A stretch of DNA of 64,000 nucleotides from Bin87 sp965261925. Lineage in GTDB: Bacteria > Chloroflexota > Dehalococcoidia > Lucifugimonadales > UBA3495. A model generated the notes under the pieces. It saw nothing but the letters and a program-made list of their open reading frames with translations. It made no database searches and was not told the origin of the DNA. Positions 51,292 to 59,708 of this stretch are shown here, one piece after another; position 1 is the stretch's first letter; every line of letters starts with the position of its first letter. The position numbers and the translations under genes were made by a program. The stretch lies in contig OZ253486.1 of NCBI GenBank assembly GCA_965261925.1, positions 682,001-746,000 on the forward strand. The letters are read 5' to 3'.

Positions 51292-51725
51292 GATCAAAAG
51301 TTCGAGCACTTTACACCATTAATGGCTAAATGCGTTGATGATTCAGTCCGCGACGGATAGTTTCATTGAAATTCACTGCTACGGCCTCCCAGATTGAAGT
51401 GCCCCAGTAGTGCCCCACCTTTGTCCGGGCTCGAGATAATGCGCCGAATCAGCTAACGCCATACCATTATGGCTGAAGCGAACAGTAGATCTCCTGCTTG
51501 CCTCCTTCCACGACCGCTGCAAGGTTTTTGGATCCTTTAGTCGCTCGTGGATCAACGATAATGTACCGCGTCGTTGACACGCTGTCAAACATCGAGCCTA
51601 AATGTTCCGCTTGCAGGCCGCAGGGCTTGCACCGTCGCCAGTCCTCGAAGGGGTCGTCCAGCAGGACGGGGATCCACTCAGGCATCGCGTATTCGGAGTG
51701 AAGGACAGTCGCCCCGAATGCGCCC
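51292..51725. other. Intergenic/degenerate stretch
   Basis: No convincing gene. A minus-strand frame (51467-51769) gives about 100 residues (for example YAMPEWIPVLLDDPFEDWRR) that could be the tail of a gene whose 5' end was removed by the neighbouring IS1380 remnant, but it runs through that element's terminal repeat and I cannot confirm it. Confidence 0.3.
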
Positions 51726-52130
51726 CCTAATCCCGAATCCACCGAAGTGATGGGCGCTGGCGTTGACACGAGGGATGATGGGTAAGGGAAGGCGAACGGG
51801 CCAGGCCCGATTCCAATAGATGGGGACGAGGTCGGCGTGAGATAGGCACACAGACATGATGATGGCGGCCCGCCGTGGCCATGGCGGACCTAATCCGATA
51901 GGCGGTGGGCAAGGAGTGCCCTTCGTGGACTGGGTTGGTGCTCGTTGGCGGAGACGTTCAGTTGGCCGGATGGCGGGTCAGCGGGCTGGTTGCCGCCGTC
52001 AGGACGTGAGAGGCAAGGCTCGCAATCGGGCCAGGGTGCGATTGAGTTGGTATTCCCAAGGCCAGCGCTGGGGAAGATGCAGGGTGAGGCGGCGCGCCGA
52101 ACGGGTGAGCCGTCCGGTCAGGGACGCATT
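51726..52130 (-). pseudogene. IS1380 remnant: right terminal repeat and transposase 3' end
   Basis: 51726-51745 reads CTAATCCCGAATCCACCGAA, the IS1380-type right end. On the minus strand, 51999-52130 encodes LTRSARRLTLHLPQRWPW and RTLARLRALPLTS, matching the last 40 residues of the intact transposase at 1865 (LTLHLPQGWPW; RALSRLRALPLPA). Everything upstream of this is missing, so an internal break at about 52130 removed the body of the element. Confidence 0.85.
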
Positions 52131-52457
52131 GCTTCAAATCAAATGTTACTGACATTCGCTCGCATCAAGCCTCCTGACGGACCTGCCACGAAATTCGAGT
52201 AGGTGGCCACCGTCCTCGGAAAGGTCCGCTGCAACGCATCGGCGAACCCGATTTAGGCATCCACCTTCGGGCGTCCTCCGCCTTATTGATACCCACTGTG
52301 CTTCGCCCAAGGGTCATTACGTAAACCGCTCCGTGCGGGAAATCCGCTCGCCCGCCGGATGGCGGATTTCGCCGCCCCGTTTTGATCTACCCCGATTGCG
52401 GATACGCCTCATCAGCCATCCCAAGGTCGTCGCATCACCCATCCGACCTACACCGGG
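52131..52457. other. Intergenic stretch left of IS21
   Basis: About 330 bases with no credible reading frame, RNA gene or repeat that I recognise, lying between an IS1380 remnant and the IS21 element. Confidence 0.4.
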
Positions 52458-52543
52458 TGATGAACGACAATAAGTCCTGCCGGTCGCGACGACTACTTTT
52501 GCCGGTCGAGATGAGGTAAATCATCCGGTACGGAGGTACCGGA

Positions 52544-54046
52544 TTGATCACAGACCGACAAGTCGCACTATTGAGGCGGAAACTTATGGAAGGAAAGACT
52601 CAGGAGACAGCAGCGGCCAAGGCTGGAATGAGCGTGCGCTCGGCACGGAAATGGCAAAGCGGCCCGTTGCCGTCGGAAACCAGGCAAGAGCGCCAGTGGC
52701 GCACCCGGCCCGATCCCTTCGACGGGGTGTGGGAGGAAGAGATCGAGCCCCTGCTACAAGGAGAAGCGGCGGGCAAGCTGAAGGCAACGACAATTATCGA
52801 GTGGTTGGAGGAGCAGCATCCCGGCCGGTTCAGCGCTTCCCAGCTGCGCACACTGCAACGACGATTACAGGATTGGCGGGCGCTAAACGGTCCGGATCAG
52901 GAGGTGTACTTCCCCCAGGAGCATCCACCCGGCCGGGAAGCCCAGTTCGACTTCACCCACGGCAGTTCCCTGAAAGTGACTATCGCCGGTCAGCCCTACC
53001 GCCACCAGCTGTTCCAGCTGATCCTCAGCCACTCGGGGTGGCGCTACGCGGAGCTCGCCGCCGGCGAGACCTTCCTGGCGTTGCAAAAGGGTCTGCAATC
53101 TGCCCTCTGGACCCTGGGCGGCGTGCCTGAGGTGGTGCGCAGCGACAATACCTCTGCCGCCACCCACGAGGTGAAACGCAGCCGGGGGCGGGCGCTTAAC
53201 GACAATTACGCCGCCCTGCTGGACCACTACGGTCTCCAGTCCACCCGCATCAATCGCGGCCAGAGCCATGAAAACGGCGTCGCCGAGCAGGCTCACTACC
53301 GGCTCAAGGACGCCATCGACCAAGCCCTGATGCTCAGAGGCAGCCGCGACTTCGACACCGTCGACCACTACGCCGACTTCATCCGGCAGATGGTCGCCAG
53401 GCGCAATCGCCTGGTACAAGGGAAGCTGGAGCAGGAAATGCCTTCGCTGGGACCCCTACCCTCAGCTCCCATGCCGGAATACGTCAACTACCAGGCCAAG
53501 GTCCGTAAGTGGAGCACCGTCAAGGCAGCCGGTCGGACCTACTCCGTGCCCTCCCGTCTCATCGGGAAGGAGGTGCGGATCCGGCTGTACGCCGACTGGG
53601 TGGAAGTGTACTACAAGGGCAGTCTGGTGGAACGCATGGCGCGGGTGCACGGTGAGGGGGAAGCCAACGTCAATTACCGCCATGTCATCGGGTCGCTGGT
53701 GCGCAAGCCAGGGGCCTTCGCTCGCTACCGCTTCCGGGAGCAGCTGTTTCCCACCATGCACTTCCGCCTCGCCTACGACGGGCTCAGGAAATGGCGTGGG
53801 GAACGAGCCGACGTGGAGTACGCGCGCATCCTGCACCTGGCGGCGACCACGATGGAAGCCACGGTGGACAGCGCGCTGGACCTGCTTTTGGAAACGGGGG
53901 AGACCTTCGACTACGCTGCGGTGAAGGAGTTGGCCGAGCCCAGGGCGCCGGAAGCTCCGCTGCTGACCCTGTCCGGGAAGTCGGACCTGAAAGTCTACGA
54001 CCGCTTGCTCACAGTCAGCCTGGCCACGGTGGAGGTGTGCGGATGA
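52544..54046 (+). CDS. istA: IS21 transposase
   Basis: A 500-residue IstA transposase. The N-terminal helix-turn-helix (GKTQETAAAKAGMSVRSARK) binds the element ends, followed by PDPFDGVWEEEIEPLLQGEA and RRLQDWRALNG. The integrase core has AQFDFTHGSSLKV (first Asp), EVVRSDNTSAATHEV (second Asp) and SHENGVAEQAHYRLKDAI (Glu). The C-terminal segment (WSTVKAAGRTYSVPSRLIG) is typical of IstA. It is intact. Its stop overlaps the istB start by four bases (ATGA). Confidence 0.92.
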   Translation: MITDRQVALLRRKLMEGKTQETAAAKAGMSVRSARKWQSGPLPSETRQERQWRTRPDPFDGVWEEEIEPLLQGEAAGKLKATTIIEWLEEQHPGRFSASQLRTLQRRLQDWRALNGPDQEVYFPQEHPPGREAQFDFTHGSSLKVTIAGQPYRHQLFQLILSHSGWRYAELAAGETFLALQKGLQSALWTLGGVPEVVRSDNTSAATHEVKRSRGRALNDNYAALLDHYGLQSTRINRGQSHENGVAEQAHYRLKDAIDQALMLRGSRDFDTVDHYADFIRQMVARRNRLVQGKLEQEMPSLGPLPSAPMPEYVNYQAKVRKWSTVKAAGRTYSVPSRLIGKEVRIRLYADWVEVYYKGSLVERMARVHGEGEANVNYRHVIGSLVRKPGAFARYRFREQLFPTMHFRLAYDGLRKWRGERADVEYARILHLAATTMEATVDSALDLLLETGETFDYAAVKELAEPRAPEAPLLTLSGKSDLKVYDRLLTVSLATVEVCG

Positions 54047-54819
54047 CGGACACCAGCATCATGCAGGAACGCATCAGCGATCTGTGCCACCAATGCAAGC
54101 TGCCCACGGTGGGGGCGGAAACCACGCCGCGTTTCACCGCCGCTGGCCACGGCGACGCCCTGCCCACCTTTCTGGAGGTGCTGGAACAGGAAGCCGAGGA
54201 TCGCCGTCAGCGTCGCATCGACCGGCTGCGCAAGATATCCAGGCTGCCCTCGGGCAAGACCTGGGAGACCTTCGAGCACGACCGGATGCCCTTGGCACTC
54301 AGGCAGCAGATGGACCAACTGGCCCAGGGCAGTTTCGTAGATAGCGGCGTCAACGTGCTGGCCTTCGGATTGCCCGGCACCGGCAAGACCCACGCCCTGT
54401 GTGCCTTGGGCCACCGCCTAGTGGAAGCCGGCCACTCGGTCCTCTTCGCCCCAGCCTATCGTCTGGTGCAGGAACTGCTCGCCGCAAAGCGCGATCTTGC
54501 CCTGCCCCGGCAGCTGCGCAAGCTGGACAACTTCGACTTCCTGCTCCTCGACGATCTGGGCTACCTGCCCCAGGGGGCCGAGGAGTCCGAGGTCCTCTTC
54601 ACCCTCATCGCCGAACGCTACGAGCGGAGGTCGCTGGGCATCACGTCCAACCTGGTCTTCTCGGAGTGGGAGCGCATCTTCGCTAACCCCATGGCCACCG
54701 CGGCCGCCATCGACCGGGTGGTGCATCACTCCGTCATCCTAGAGTTTGACGTCCCCAGCTACCGCACCGGCGCGGCCCAGCAACGCCGCCAGCCAGAGGA
54801 GGTGAACCGGCAAAACTAA
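54043..54819 (+). CDS. istB: IS21 helper ATPase
   Basis: A 258-residue AAA+ ATPase that selects targets and stimulates IstA. ATG 54043 overlaps the istA stop. Walker A is GLPGTGKTHAL, Walker B is FDFLLLDDLGYLPQG, and the sensor region SLGITSNLVFSEWERIFAN is characteristic of IstB/DnaC-like proteins. HSVILEFDVPSYRTGAAQQR ends the protein. Complete, so the element is probably competent. Confidence 0.92.
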   Translation: MTDTSIMQERISDLCHQCKLPTVGAETTPRFTAAGHGDALPTFLEVLEQEAEDRRQRRIDRLRKISRLPSGKTWETFEHDRMPLALRQQMDQLAQGSFVDSGVNVLAFGLPGTGKTHALCALGHRLVEAGHSVLFAPAYRLVQELLAAKRDLALPRQLRKLDNFDFLLLDDLGYLPQGAEESEVLFTLIAERYERRSLGITSNLVFSEWERIFANPMATAAAIDRVVHHSVILEFDVPSYRTGAAQQRRQPEEVNRQN

Positions 54820-54854
54820 TCGACGTAACCGGCATTTCTAGTTGACGCGGGACA

Positions 54855-55347
54855 CGTGTACAGTGCTTGCTAGGATATCGCGGGTTCATGAATTGCGGTT
54901 CCGGCATATCTGGTACCAATAGCGACGACCCACCGGTAAATGGTGAAACTAGCAGTGAGTTTCTACCTCTCCCTCTCTGCTGTCAGCGTAAAGCATGTCA
55001 GCCCCGCCCCGTGGTCCCAGATGGATTCCGAGAACGGGCGTCGCTCGGCTCCCGCTTGGGACTTTCGGCGGCGAACACCGCGCACAGCTCGTAGTCGGTA
55101 TCTTCGAGGATCCGGTACTCGCAGGGTGCACCGGTATCCGGGTCTTCGATGGATTGGACGACGTATTGCGAGGCCAGCAGGTCGGACGGGATGGCGGGCA
55201 TCCCGTCCGAATACTTCAACCGACGCTGGGACCAGCGGAGGTACGACTACTACTTTTCCGCGGCGGGGTATGCCAGCGCCGTTGCGGGTCGAAAGATTGT
55301 TGAAAACCGTCGCCCTCAGGGCTGGGTATGGTCATAGCGTGCGGCCG
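54855..55347. other. Gap right of IS21 with a small gene fragment
   Basis: About 490 bases. The minus strand at 54998-55219 encodes LLASQYVVQSIEDPDTGAPC and YRILEDTDYELCAVFAAES, a pattern (DPxTGxxYxYR then YELCAxF) seen at the end of small exported or pilin-like proteins of Chloroflexota. Upstream frames meet stop codons (two TAG) within 40 bases and only a TTG start is available, so this is probably a 5'-truncated remnant. The rest shows nothing. Confidence 0.4.
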
Positions 55348-56727
55348 TTATTTCGCTCCCAGGTCTGATGTCACCTGACCGATCACGTTGTCCATCGTGG
55401 ACACGATCTGCTCGATCTCGCCGGGCGTGACGCACAGGGGCGGCATTATGTTCATGAGGTCTCCGCCGCGCAGGAAGAGGCCATTGTCGGCAAAGCCCTG
55501 GGTCAACCTCGGACCCAGACCGGCGTCGGCAGGGAAGTATTCCTTGGTCTCCCGGTCCTTCACCAACTCCAGCCCGCACATGAGACCCAGGCCACGGACG
55601 TTGCCGATGATGGAGTGTTTTTCCTTCAGCTCTTCGAGACCGTCCAGCAGATATTTCCCCATCCGGGCCGAATTCTCCACCATCCCTTCCCGCTCCATGA
55701 TTTCCAAATTCTTCAGGGAAGCCGCAGCGGCTACCGGATGCCCGCCGAAGGTGATGACGTGTCGGAAGGCCGCCTTGGGGCCGCCCACAAAGGCGTCGGC
55801 GATGGGCTTGCGAAGTATGGTTCCCCCCATGGGGATGTATCCGCTGGTAATGCCCTTTGCCACCGTCATCATGTCAGGAACGACGTCCCACTGGTTGCAG
55901 CCGAACCATTTGCCGGTGCGGCCAAAACCGGTGATGACCTCATCGGCGATCAACAGGCAGCCGTACTTGTCGCAAACTTCCCGAAGCAGGGGCCAATAGT
56001 TGTCCGGCGGCACCACTGCTCCCATGGGGCTGGAGATGGGTTCGGCGATAACCGCCGCCACGGTGTCCGGTCCCTGGAACCGGATGATGCTCTCGATTGC
56101 GTCCACACAACGTTGACCACATTCTTCCGGCGTTTCGCTGTTGAACTCGCAGCGATAGAAGTTGGGCTGTGGAGCGTGGAATGTATTCGGCATCAAGGGT
56201 TCGTAGTCGTCCCTGGGGTAAAGAAAGTTGCCCCCCAGGGCCATCGCGCCCATGGTGGCGCCGTGGTACGAGTCCTTGCGGCTGATGAATTTGGTGCGCT
56301 GAGGTTCGCCGATCCGCTTGAAATACGCGCGGGACAACTTCAACGCGGTTTCCACCGACTCGGAACCCCCGCTGGTGAAGAAGCAGCGGGAAAGATCACC
56401 GGGCATCATGGACGCGATTTTGTCGGACAGCCTAACCGTAGGTTCGGTGGTGGTGCCCATGGGCATATAGGTGATCTTGAGCATCTGCTCGTAGGCCGCG
56501 TCCGCAATTTCCTTCTGGCCATATCCGACGTTCTTCAACCAGAGGCCCGACATGGCGTCGATGTAGGTGTTGCCCAAGGCGTCAGTGACCTGACAACCCT
56601 TGCCTTCCACGAAGATCTGGGGTTCACCTTTCTCGGCCATGTCGCTGGGTTCCCGCAGGTACACCCAGAGGTTTTCCAGGGCGGTCGTTTGCAGGTCGTG
56701 TACCGCAGATTCGGTATGGGTAGCCAT
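55348..56727 (-). CDS. Class III (omega) aminotransferase
   Basis: A 459-residue PLP-dependent aminotransferase of class III, transferring amino groups of non-alpha amines or beta/gamma amino acids, usually to pyruvate. GGAGGAAACC precedes ATG 56727. Conserved parts are FTSGGSESVETALKLSRAYF (phosphate binding), SYHGATMGAMALGG, LLIADEVITGFGRTGKWFG (the Asp at the PLP ring) and TVAKGITSGYIPMGG (Schiff-base Lys). FGGHPVAAAASLKNLEIMER ends the core. Full length. Neighbouring MBL and MaoC genes are on the opposite strand. Confidence 0.9.
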   Translation of the reverse strand: MATHTESAVHDLQTTALENLWVYLREPSDMAEKGEPQIFVEGKGCQVTDALGNTYIDAMSGLWLKNVGYGQKEIADAAYEQMLKITYMPMGTTTEPTVRLSDKIASMMPGDLSRCFFTSGGSESVETALKLSRAYFKRIGEPQRTKFISRKDSYHGATMGAMALGGNFLYPRDDYEPLMPNTFHAPQPNFYRCEFNSETPEECGQRCVDAIESIIRFQGPDTVAAVIAEPISSPMGAVVPPDNYWPLLREVCDKYGCLLIADEVITGFGRTGKWFGCNQWDVVPDMMTVAKGITSGYIPMGGTILRKPIADAFVGGPKAAFRHVITFGGHPVAAAASLKNLEIMEREGMVENSARMGKYLLDGLEELKEKHSIIGNVRGLGLMCGLELVKDRETKEYFPADAGLGPRLTQGFADNGLFLRGGDLMNIMPPLCVTPGEIEQIVSTMDNVIGQVTSDLGAK

Positions 56728-56831
56728 GGTTTCCTCCGGATGCCGTTACAAGTGCAAGATTAGGGATATTTGTTGCCGGCCAGTTTAACACGACAACGCC
56801 GACGCAGAGGGCGGGTTGGAAAAGTCAGCGC

Positions 56832-56954
56832 CCGGAATTTCACGGCGAAGCCGGAATTTCACGGTAAAGCCCAGGGGCCGCCGGAGCCGGAAGTCGAGAT
56901 TGGTAGTATGATGCTCGGAACGATACACCGTCAGAAGGCCACCGTCAGAAGGCC
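56832..56954. repeat. Two short tandem duplications upstream of the MBL gene
   Basis: CCGGAATTTCACGGCGAAG is followed directly by CCGGAATTTCACGGTAAAG (56832-56850 and 56851-56869). ACCGTCAGAAGGCC is perfectly duplicated at 56927-56940 and 56941-56954, ending 24 bases before the start codon. The second lies in the probable leader region. Confidence 0.85.
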
Positions 56955-56978
56955 AACCTATCGAGAGGCAGAACCCCT

Positions 56979-57779
56979 ATGCCCAGATACACAACCAACG
57001 TCGGCAGCGTTCAATTGCTAGCGCTGAACGATGGAATGCCCACTCGGTCTCCCCTCATGCCTTTTCCGGATACCACCATCGAACAATGGCGGGAGTTTCC
57101 TGAGCTTTTGGATGACCACGACCAGATTACCAGCAGGTATGGAACCACGGGCGTCCGTTCGCAGGGAAAGCTGATCATCGTCGATACCGGCCTGCAGGCT
57201 CCCGACGGTACGCTGATGTCCGACATGCGAGCCAAGGGCGTCGACCCGGAGGCTGTCGACCTGGTGGTGTTCACTCACCTCCACCCCGACCACGTGGGCT
57301 GGAACCTCACCGACGGCAAGCCCAACTTCCCCAACGCCCGTTACCTGGCGCCGCGGAAGGACTGGGACTACTGGACGCAGCCCGACGTGCTGGCCGGCGC
57401 TGCCCACGTCCGCGACCAGGTGGTACCCCTGCAGCGTCTGGGATTCATCGACCTGATCGACGACGACTACCGGATCACGGACGAGCTCACCACGGTCGCC
57501 ACGCCGGGGCATACCCCGGGCCACGTCTCGATCATGATCGCCTCGGGCGGAGAGCGGGGTTACATCCTGGGCGACGTGGCGCACAATCCGGCCCAGGCGC
57601 ATTACACCGATTGGTGCCCCATATTCGACATCCAGCCGGATCTGTCCCGGAGCACCAGGCATTCCGTGATGGACATGCTGGAAAACGAGCAGATTTTGGT
57701 CTCCGCCGGACACTATCCCGATCCCGGCTTCGGCCATTTCGTCCGGGTCAACGGACGGCGCTCCTGGCGGGGCATCTAG
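56979..57779 (+). CDS. MBL-fold metallo-hydrolase
   Basis: A 266-residue metallo-beta-lactamase-fold hydrolase. The metal site begins LVVFTHLHPDHVGWN (HxHxDH), continues TVATPGHTPGHVSIMI (third His) and YILGDVAHNPAQ (Asp), and ends ILVSAGHYPDPGFGHFV (last His). The family includes N-acyl-homoserine lactonase-like and other quorum or ester hydrolases; substrate is unknown. No signal peptide. Two short tandem duplications precede it. Confidence 0.88.
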   Translation: MPRYTTNVGSVQLLALNDGMPTRSPLMPFPDTTIEQWREFPELLDDHDQITSRYGTTGVRSQGKLIIVDTGLQAPDGTLMSDMRAKGVDPEAVDLVVFTHLHPDHVGWNLTDGKPNFPNARYLAPRKDWDYWTQPDVLAGAAHVRDQVVPLQRLGFIDLIDDDYRITDELTTVATPGHTPGHVSIMIASGGERGYILGDVAHNPAQAHYTDWCPIFDIQPDLSRSTRHSVMDMLENEQILVSAGHYPDPGFGHFVRVNGRRSWRGI

Positions 57780-57865
57780 CCGGTTCGGCATCCCAATTGC
57801 GTGCGAAACGAATTGCGATTACATACGTGAGTACACCGCTTGGAACGTCACGTTACGCCAACAGT

Positions 57866-58222
57866 TTAGCGCTCTTTGGTGGGCGTATTCTGCGCGTTCT
57901 GGATGACTTGCTGCACTAACGCCGGATTACTGGACACCCGTTCAACGGCTTTTGCGTCCTTGTTATCCTTCCGCTCGTCCACGAATTTGATGATTGCTCC
58001 TATGGTGTAAAACATGGCCTGTCCTCCTATATCGAGGGTTACAGCTATGATCCCGTAGATGAGTGCGCCCATACTAGCGTATTCAGCCAACTTGTCGAAC
58101 TCGGCGTGGCCCACTTGCCAGACCGTTATCCGCCAAGTCACGAGCGCGATTCCAAACAGTGACACTAAAAAATGCCATCGTAGCAATCTCTCTGACGCAA
58201 ACCATCTCCGCCATCTCTCCAT
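57866..58222 (-). CDS. Small membrane protein
   Basis: A 118-residue protein with hydrophobic stretches at about residues 17-36 (HFLVSLFGIALVTWRITVWQ) and 48-75 (EYASMGALIYGIIAVTLDIG; GQAMFYTIGAIIKF). The start is basic (MERWRRWFASERLLRW) and the tail charged (DERKDNKDAKAVERV). No family is recognised. It converges on the MBL gene, 86 bases away. Confidence 0.55.
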   Translation of the reverse strand: MERWRRWFASERLLRWHFLVSLFGIALVTWRITVWQVGHAEFDKLAEYASMGALIYGIIAVTLDIGGQAMFYTIGAIIKFVDERKDNKDAKAVERVSSNPALVQQVIQNAQNTPTKER

Positions 58223-58368
58223 GCCATGATTATACCGAAAAGCCCCGAGCCATTGCTGACCAGGGCTTGATTGTCGGCGTCTTACGGCCGGCAGGTTGCA
58301 GGATGGGTGGTGTACACAGGTATGTAATTGCCAAACGAATTGTGCGTGAAACGAAAGGAAATGCAGCT

Positions 58369-58788
58369 ATGGTAGAAGCGGATGCGCGAATACTCCTGGA
58401 CTGGGACGCCCTGGAGGTCGGCGAGACCTTCGAGACGTACCAATACCTCCTCACCCAGGAAATGATGGACACCTACCGCCAAGGGGTGATGGACTCCGAG
58501 GCCAGCTTCCCAACGATCTCCCACAAGGTGGATGTCAAGCAGTACAACGCCAGGTACCGGGACGCCGGTTCCGTCAACGCCCGGTGCGCGTTCCACTGCT
58601 ACAACCCTCCCATGGCCGGCAAGACGATCACGGTGCGGGCGTGGATCGCCGACAAGTATCTGCGCCGGGGCAAGAACTACATCGTCACCGAGGCGGTTTC
58701 GGTTGACGAAGATGGGCGGCTCATCGACCGTGTGATTACCCACGAGCTCAAGCAGCCCACGGAGGTCGGCAAGAAATGGGGAGGCTAG
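58369..58788 (+). CDS. MaoC-like dehydratase subunit, hotdog domain
   Basis: A 139-residue hotdog-fold protein starting at ATG 58369 after AAAGGAA. It begins ILLDWDALEVGETFETYQYL and contains YNARYRDAGSVNARCAFHCY and RGKNYIVTEAVSVDEDGRLI, resembling the non-catalytic N-terminal half of MaoC-type enoyl-CoA hydratases. Its last 13 bases overlap the next hotdog gene, so the pair probably makes a two-chain hydratase, as in mycobacterial HadAB-type enzymes (established for related families; here inferred). Confidence 0.7.
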   Translation: MVEADARILLDWDALEVGETFETYQYLLTQEMMDTYRQGVMDSEASFPTISHKVDVKQYNARYRDAGSVNARCAFHCYNPPMAGKTITVRAWIADKYLRRGKNYIVTEAVSVDEDGRLIDRVITHELKQPTEVGKKWGG

Positions 58789-59228
58789 TGCGCACCTACG
58801 AGGTGGGGGATGAGCTATCCCCCCTGGTCAAGGAAATGACCCAGGAGGCGATCAACCTGTTTGAAGGCAGCGCCGGCCAACTGGAACCTTCCCAGTTTAC
58901 CGACGAAGAGACCGCTCGCGAGACCCTGGGAACCGAGGGCACGGTGGCTTCGGGGCGGATGTCGTTGTCATTCGCCATCGAACTACTGCGCCGGCACTTC
59001 GGCAGCAGCGTGTTCAACCACGCCGGCACGGTTGATCTGAGATTCCTGCGGCCGGTCCGTCCCGGCGACACGGTCACCTTCACGGGGACGGTTACCGGGG
59101 TGAGTCGGGAAGTGAACGGCAGTCGGGTATCGGTGGAGATCAAGGCCGAGAACCAGCGTGGAGATACCACCGGGGTGGGTCAGGGCAGCGCGGTCGTCCC
59201 CAACGCCTTTCTCCCCCAGGACGAGTAA
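58776..59228 (+). CDS. MaoC-family enoyl-CoA hydratase subunit
   Basis: A 150-residue hotdog-domain protein. TYEVGDELSPLVKEMTQEAI opens the fold and VASGRMSLSFAIELLRRHFG with FLRPVRPGDTVTFTGTVTGV are typical MaoC sequence. The usual catalytic Asp-His pair (DxxxxH in many MaoC proteins) is only partly recognisable: SQFTDEETARETLGTEGTVA lacks the standard HxD arrangement, though the FNHAGTVDLRF His is nearby. It probably works together with the preceding subunit on an enoyl-CoA or thioester. It overlaps that gene by 13 bases. Confidence 0.75.
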   Translation: MGRLVRTYEVGDELSPLVKEMTQEAINLFEGSAGQLEPSQFTDEETARETLGTEGTVASGRMSLSFAIELLRRHFGSSVFNHAGTVDLRFLRPVRPGDTVTFTGTVTGVSREVNGSRVSVEIKAENQRGDTTGVGQGSAVVPNAFLPQDE

Positions 59229-59708
59229 CTCCCAGCTCACAAATCCGACCATCGGCCGGAATCCATCAGAACTGCCGGGCACCCGGTGGAATGGACAGGG
59301 CGGCGGCGTCCCCTGCAACGCGGCCAATGCGAAGTCGGCAAGTCCATGCACCATGGACGCGAGGCTGACAATCCGCCGGCAGCCAGGAGATGTTAGGGAC
59401 ACCATTCTGCGCCACGGCAACGAGATTGGCGCGGTGGGCTCTCAGATTGCCACGCTGCGCTTGCAATGACCGATTGTGCAATGTGGGTACGCGTGAGGCG
59501 CCTTGACAGCCACCTGCAAACCAGGCACGGCCAATTCACCTCACCAACTCCGAACAGTTGCCTCGGGTACGTCAAGTTGCCACCCGACTCTGGCGTGGTT
59601 ACAATGCCCCAATTGCGGATGCCCGGTTGTGCGCCCCGCCTTCCCGACGACTTCCGGCCCGGCGCACAACGACCCATCCTGATTCCTGATAATGGAGAGT
59701 GATTCGGT
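59229..59708. other. Intergenic region before the MFS gene, with repeats
   Basis: About 480 bases without a credible gene. It holds a copy of the dispersed repeat at 59443-59470 (AGATTGCCACGCTGCGCTTG then CAATGAC) and, at 59529-59547, GGCCAATTCACCTCACCAA, which matches 1719-1737 (just outside IS1380) at 18 of 19 positions. No sigma-70 promoter is clear. Confidence 0.5.

Larger units (their letters stand above)
52458..54854 (+). mobile_element. IS21-family insertion sequence
   Basis: The element carries istA and istB. Its ends contain matching subrepeats: TGCCGGTCGCGACGACTAC and TTTTGCCGGT on the left (52478-52507), and the inverted equivalents TGCCGGTTACGTCGATTAG and TTTTGCCGGT on the right (54806-54834), the multi-repeat structure usual for IS21. 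The outermost limits (52458 and 54854, TG...CA) are less sure. No target duplication is seen. Confidence 0.8.
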
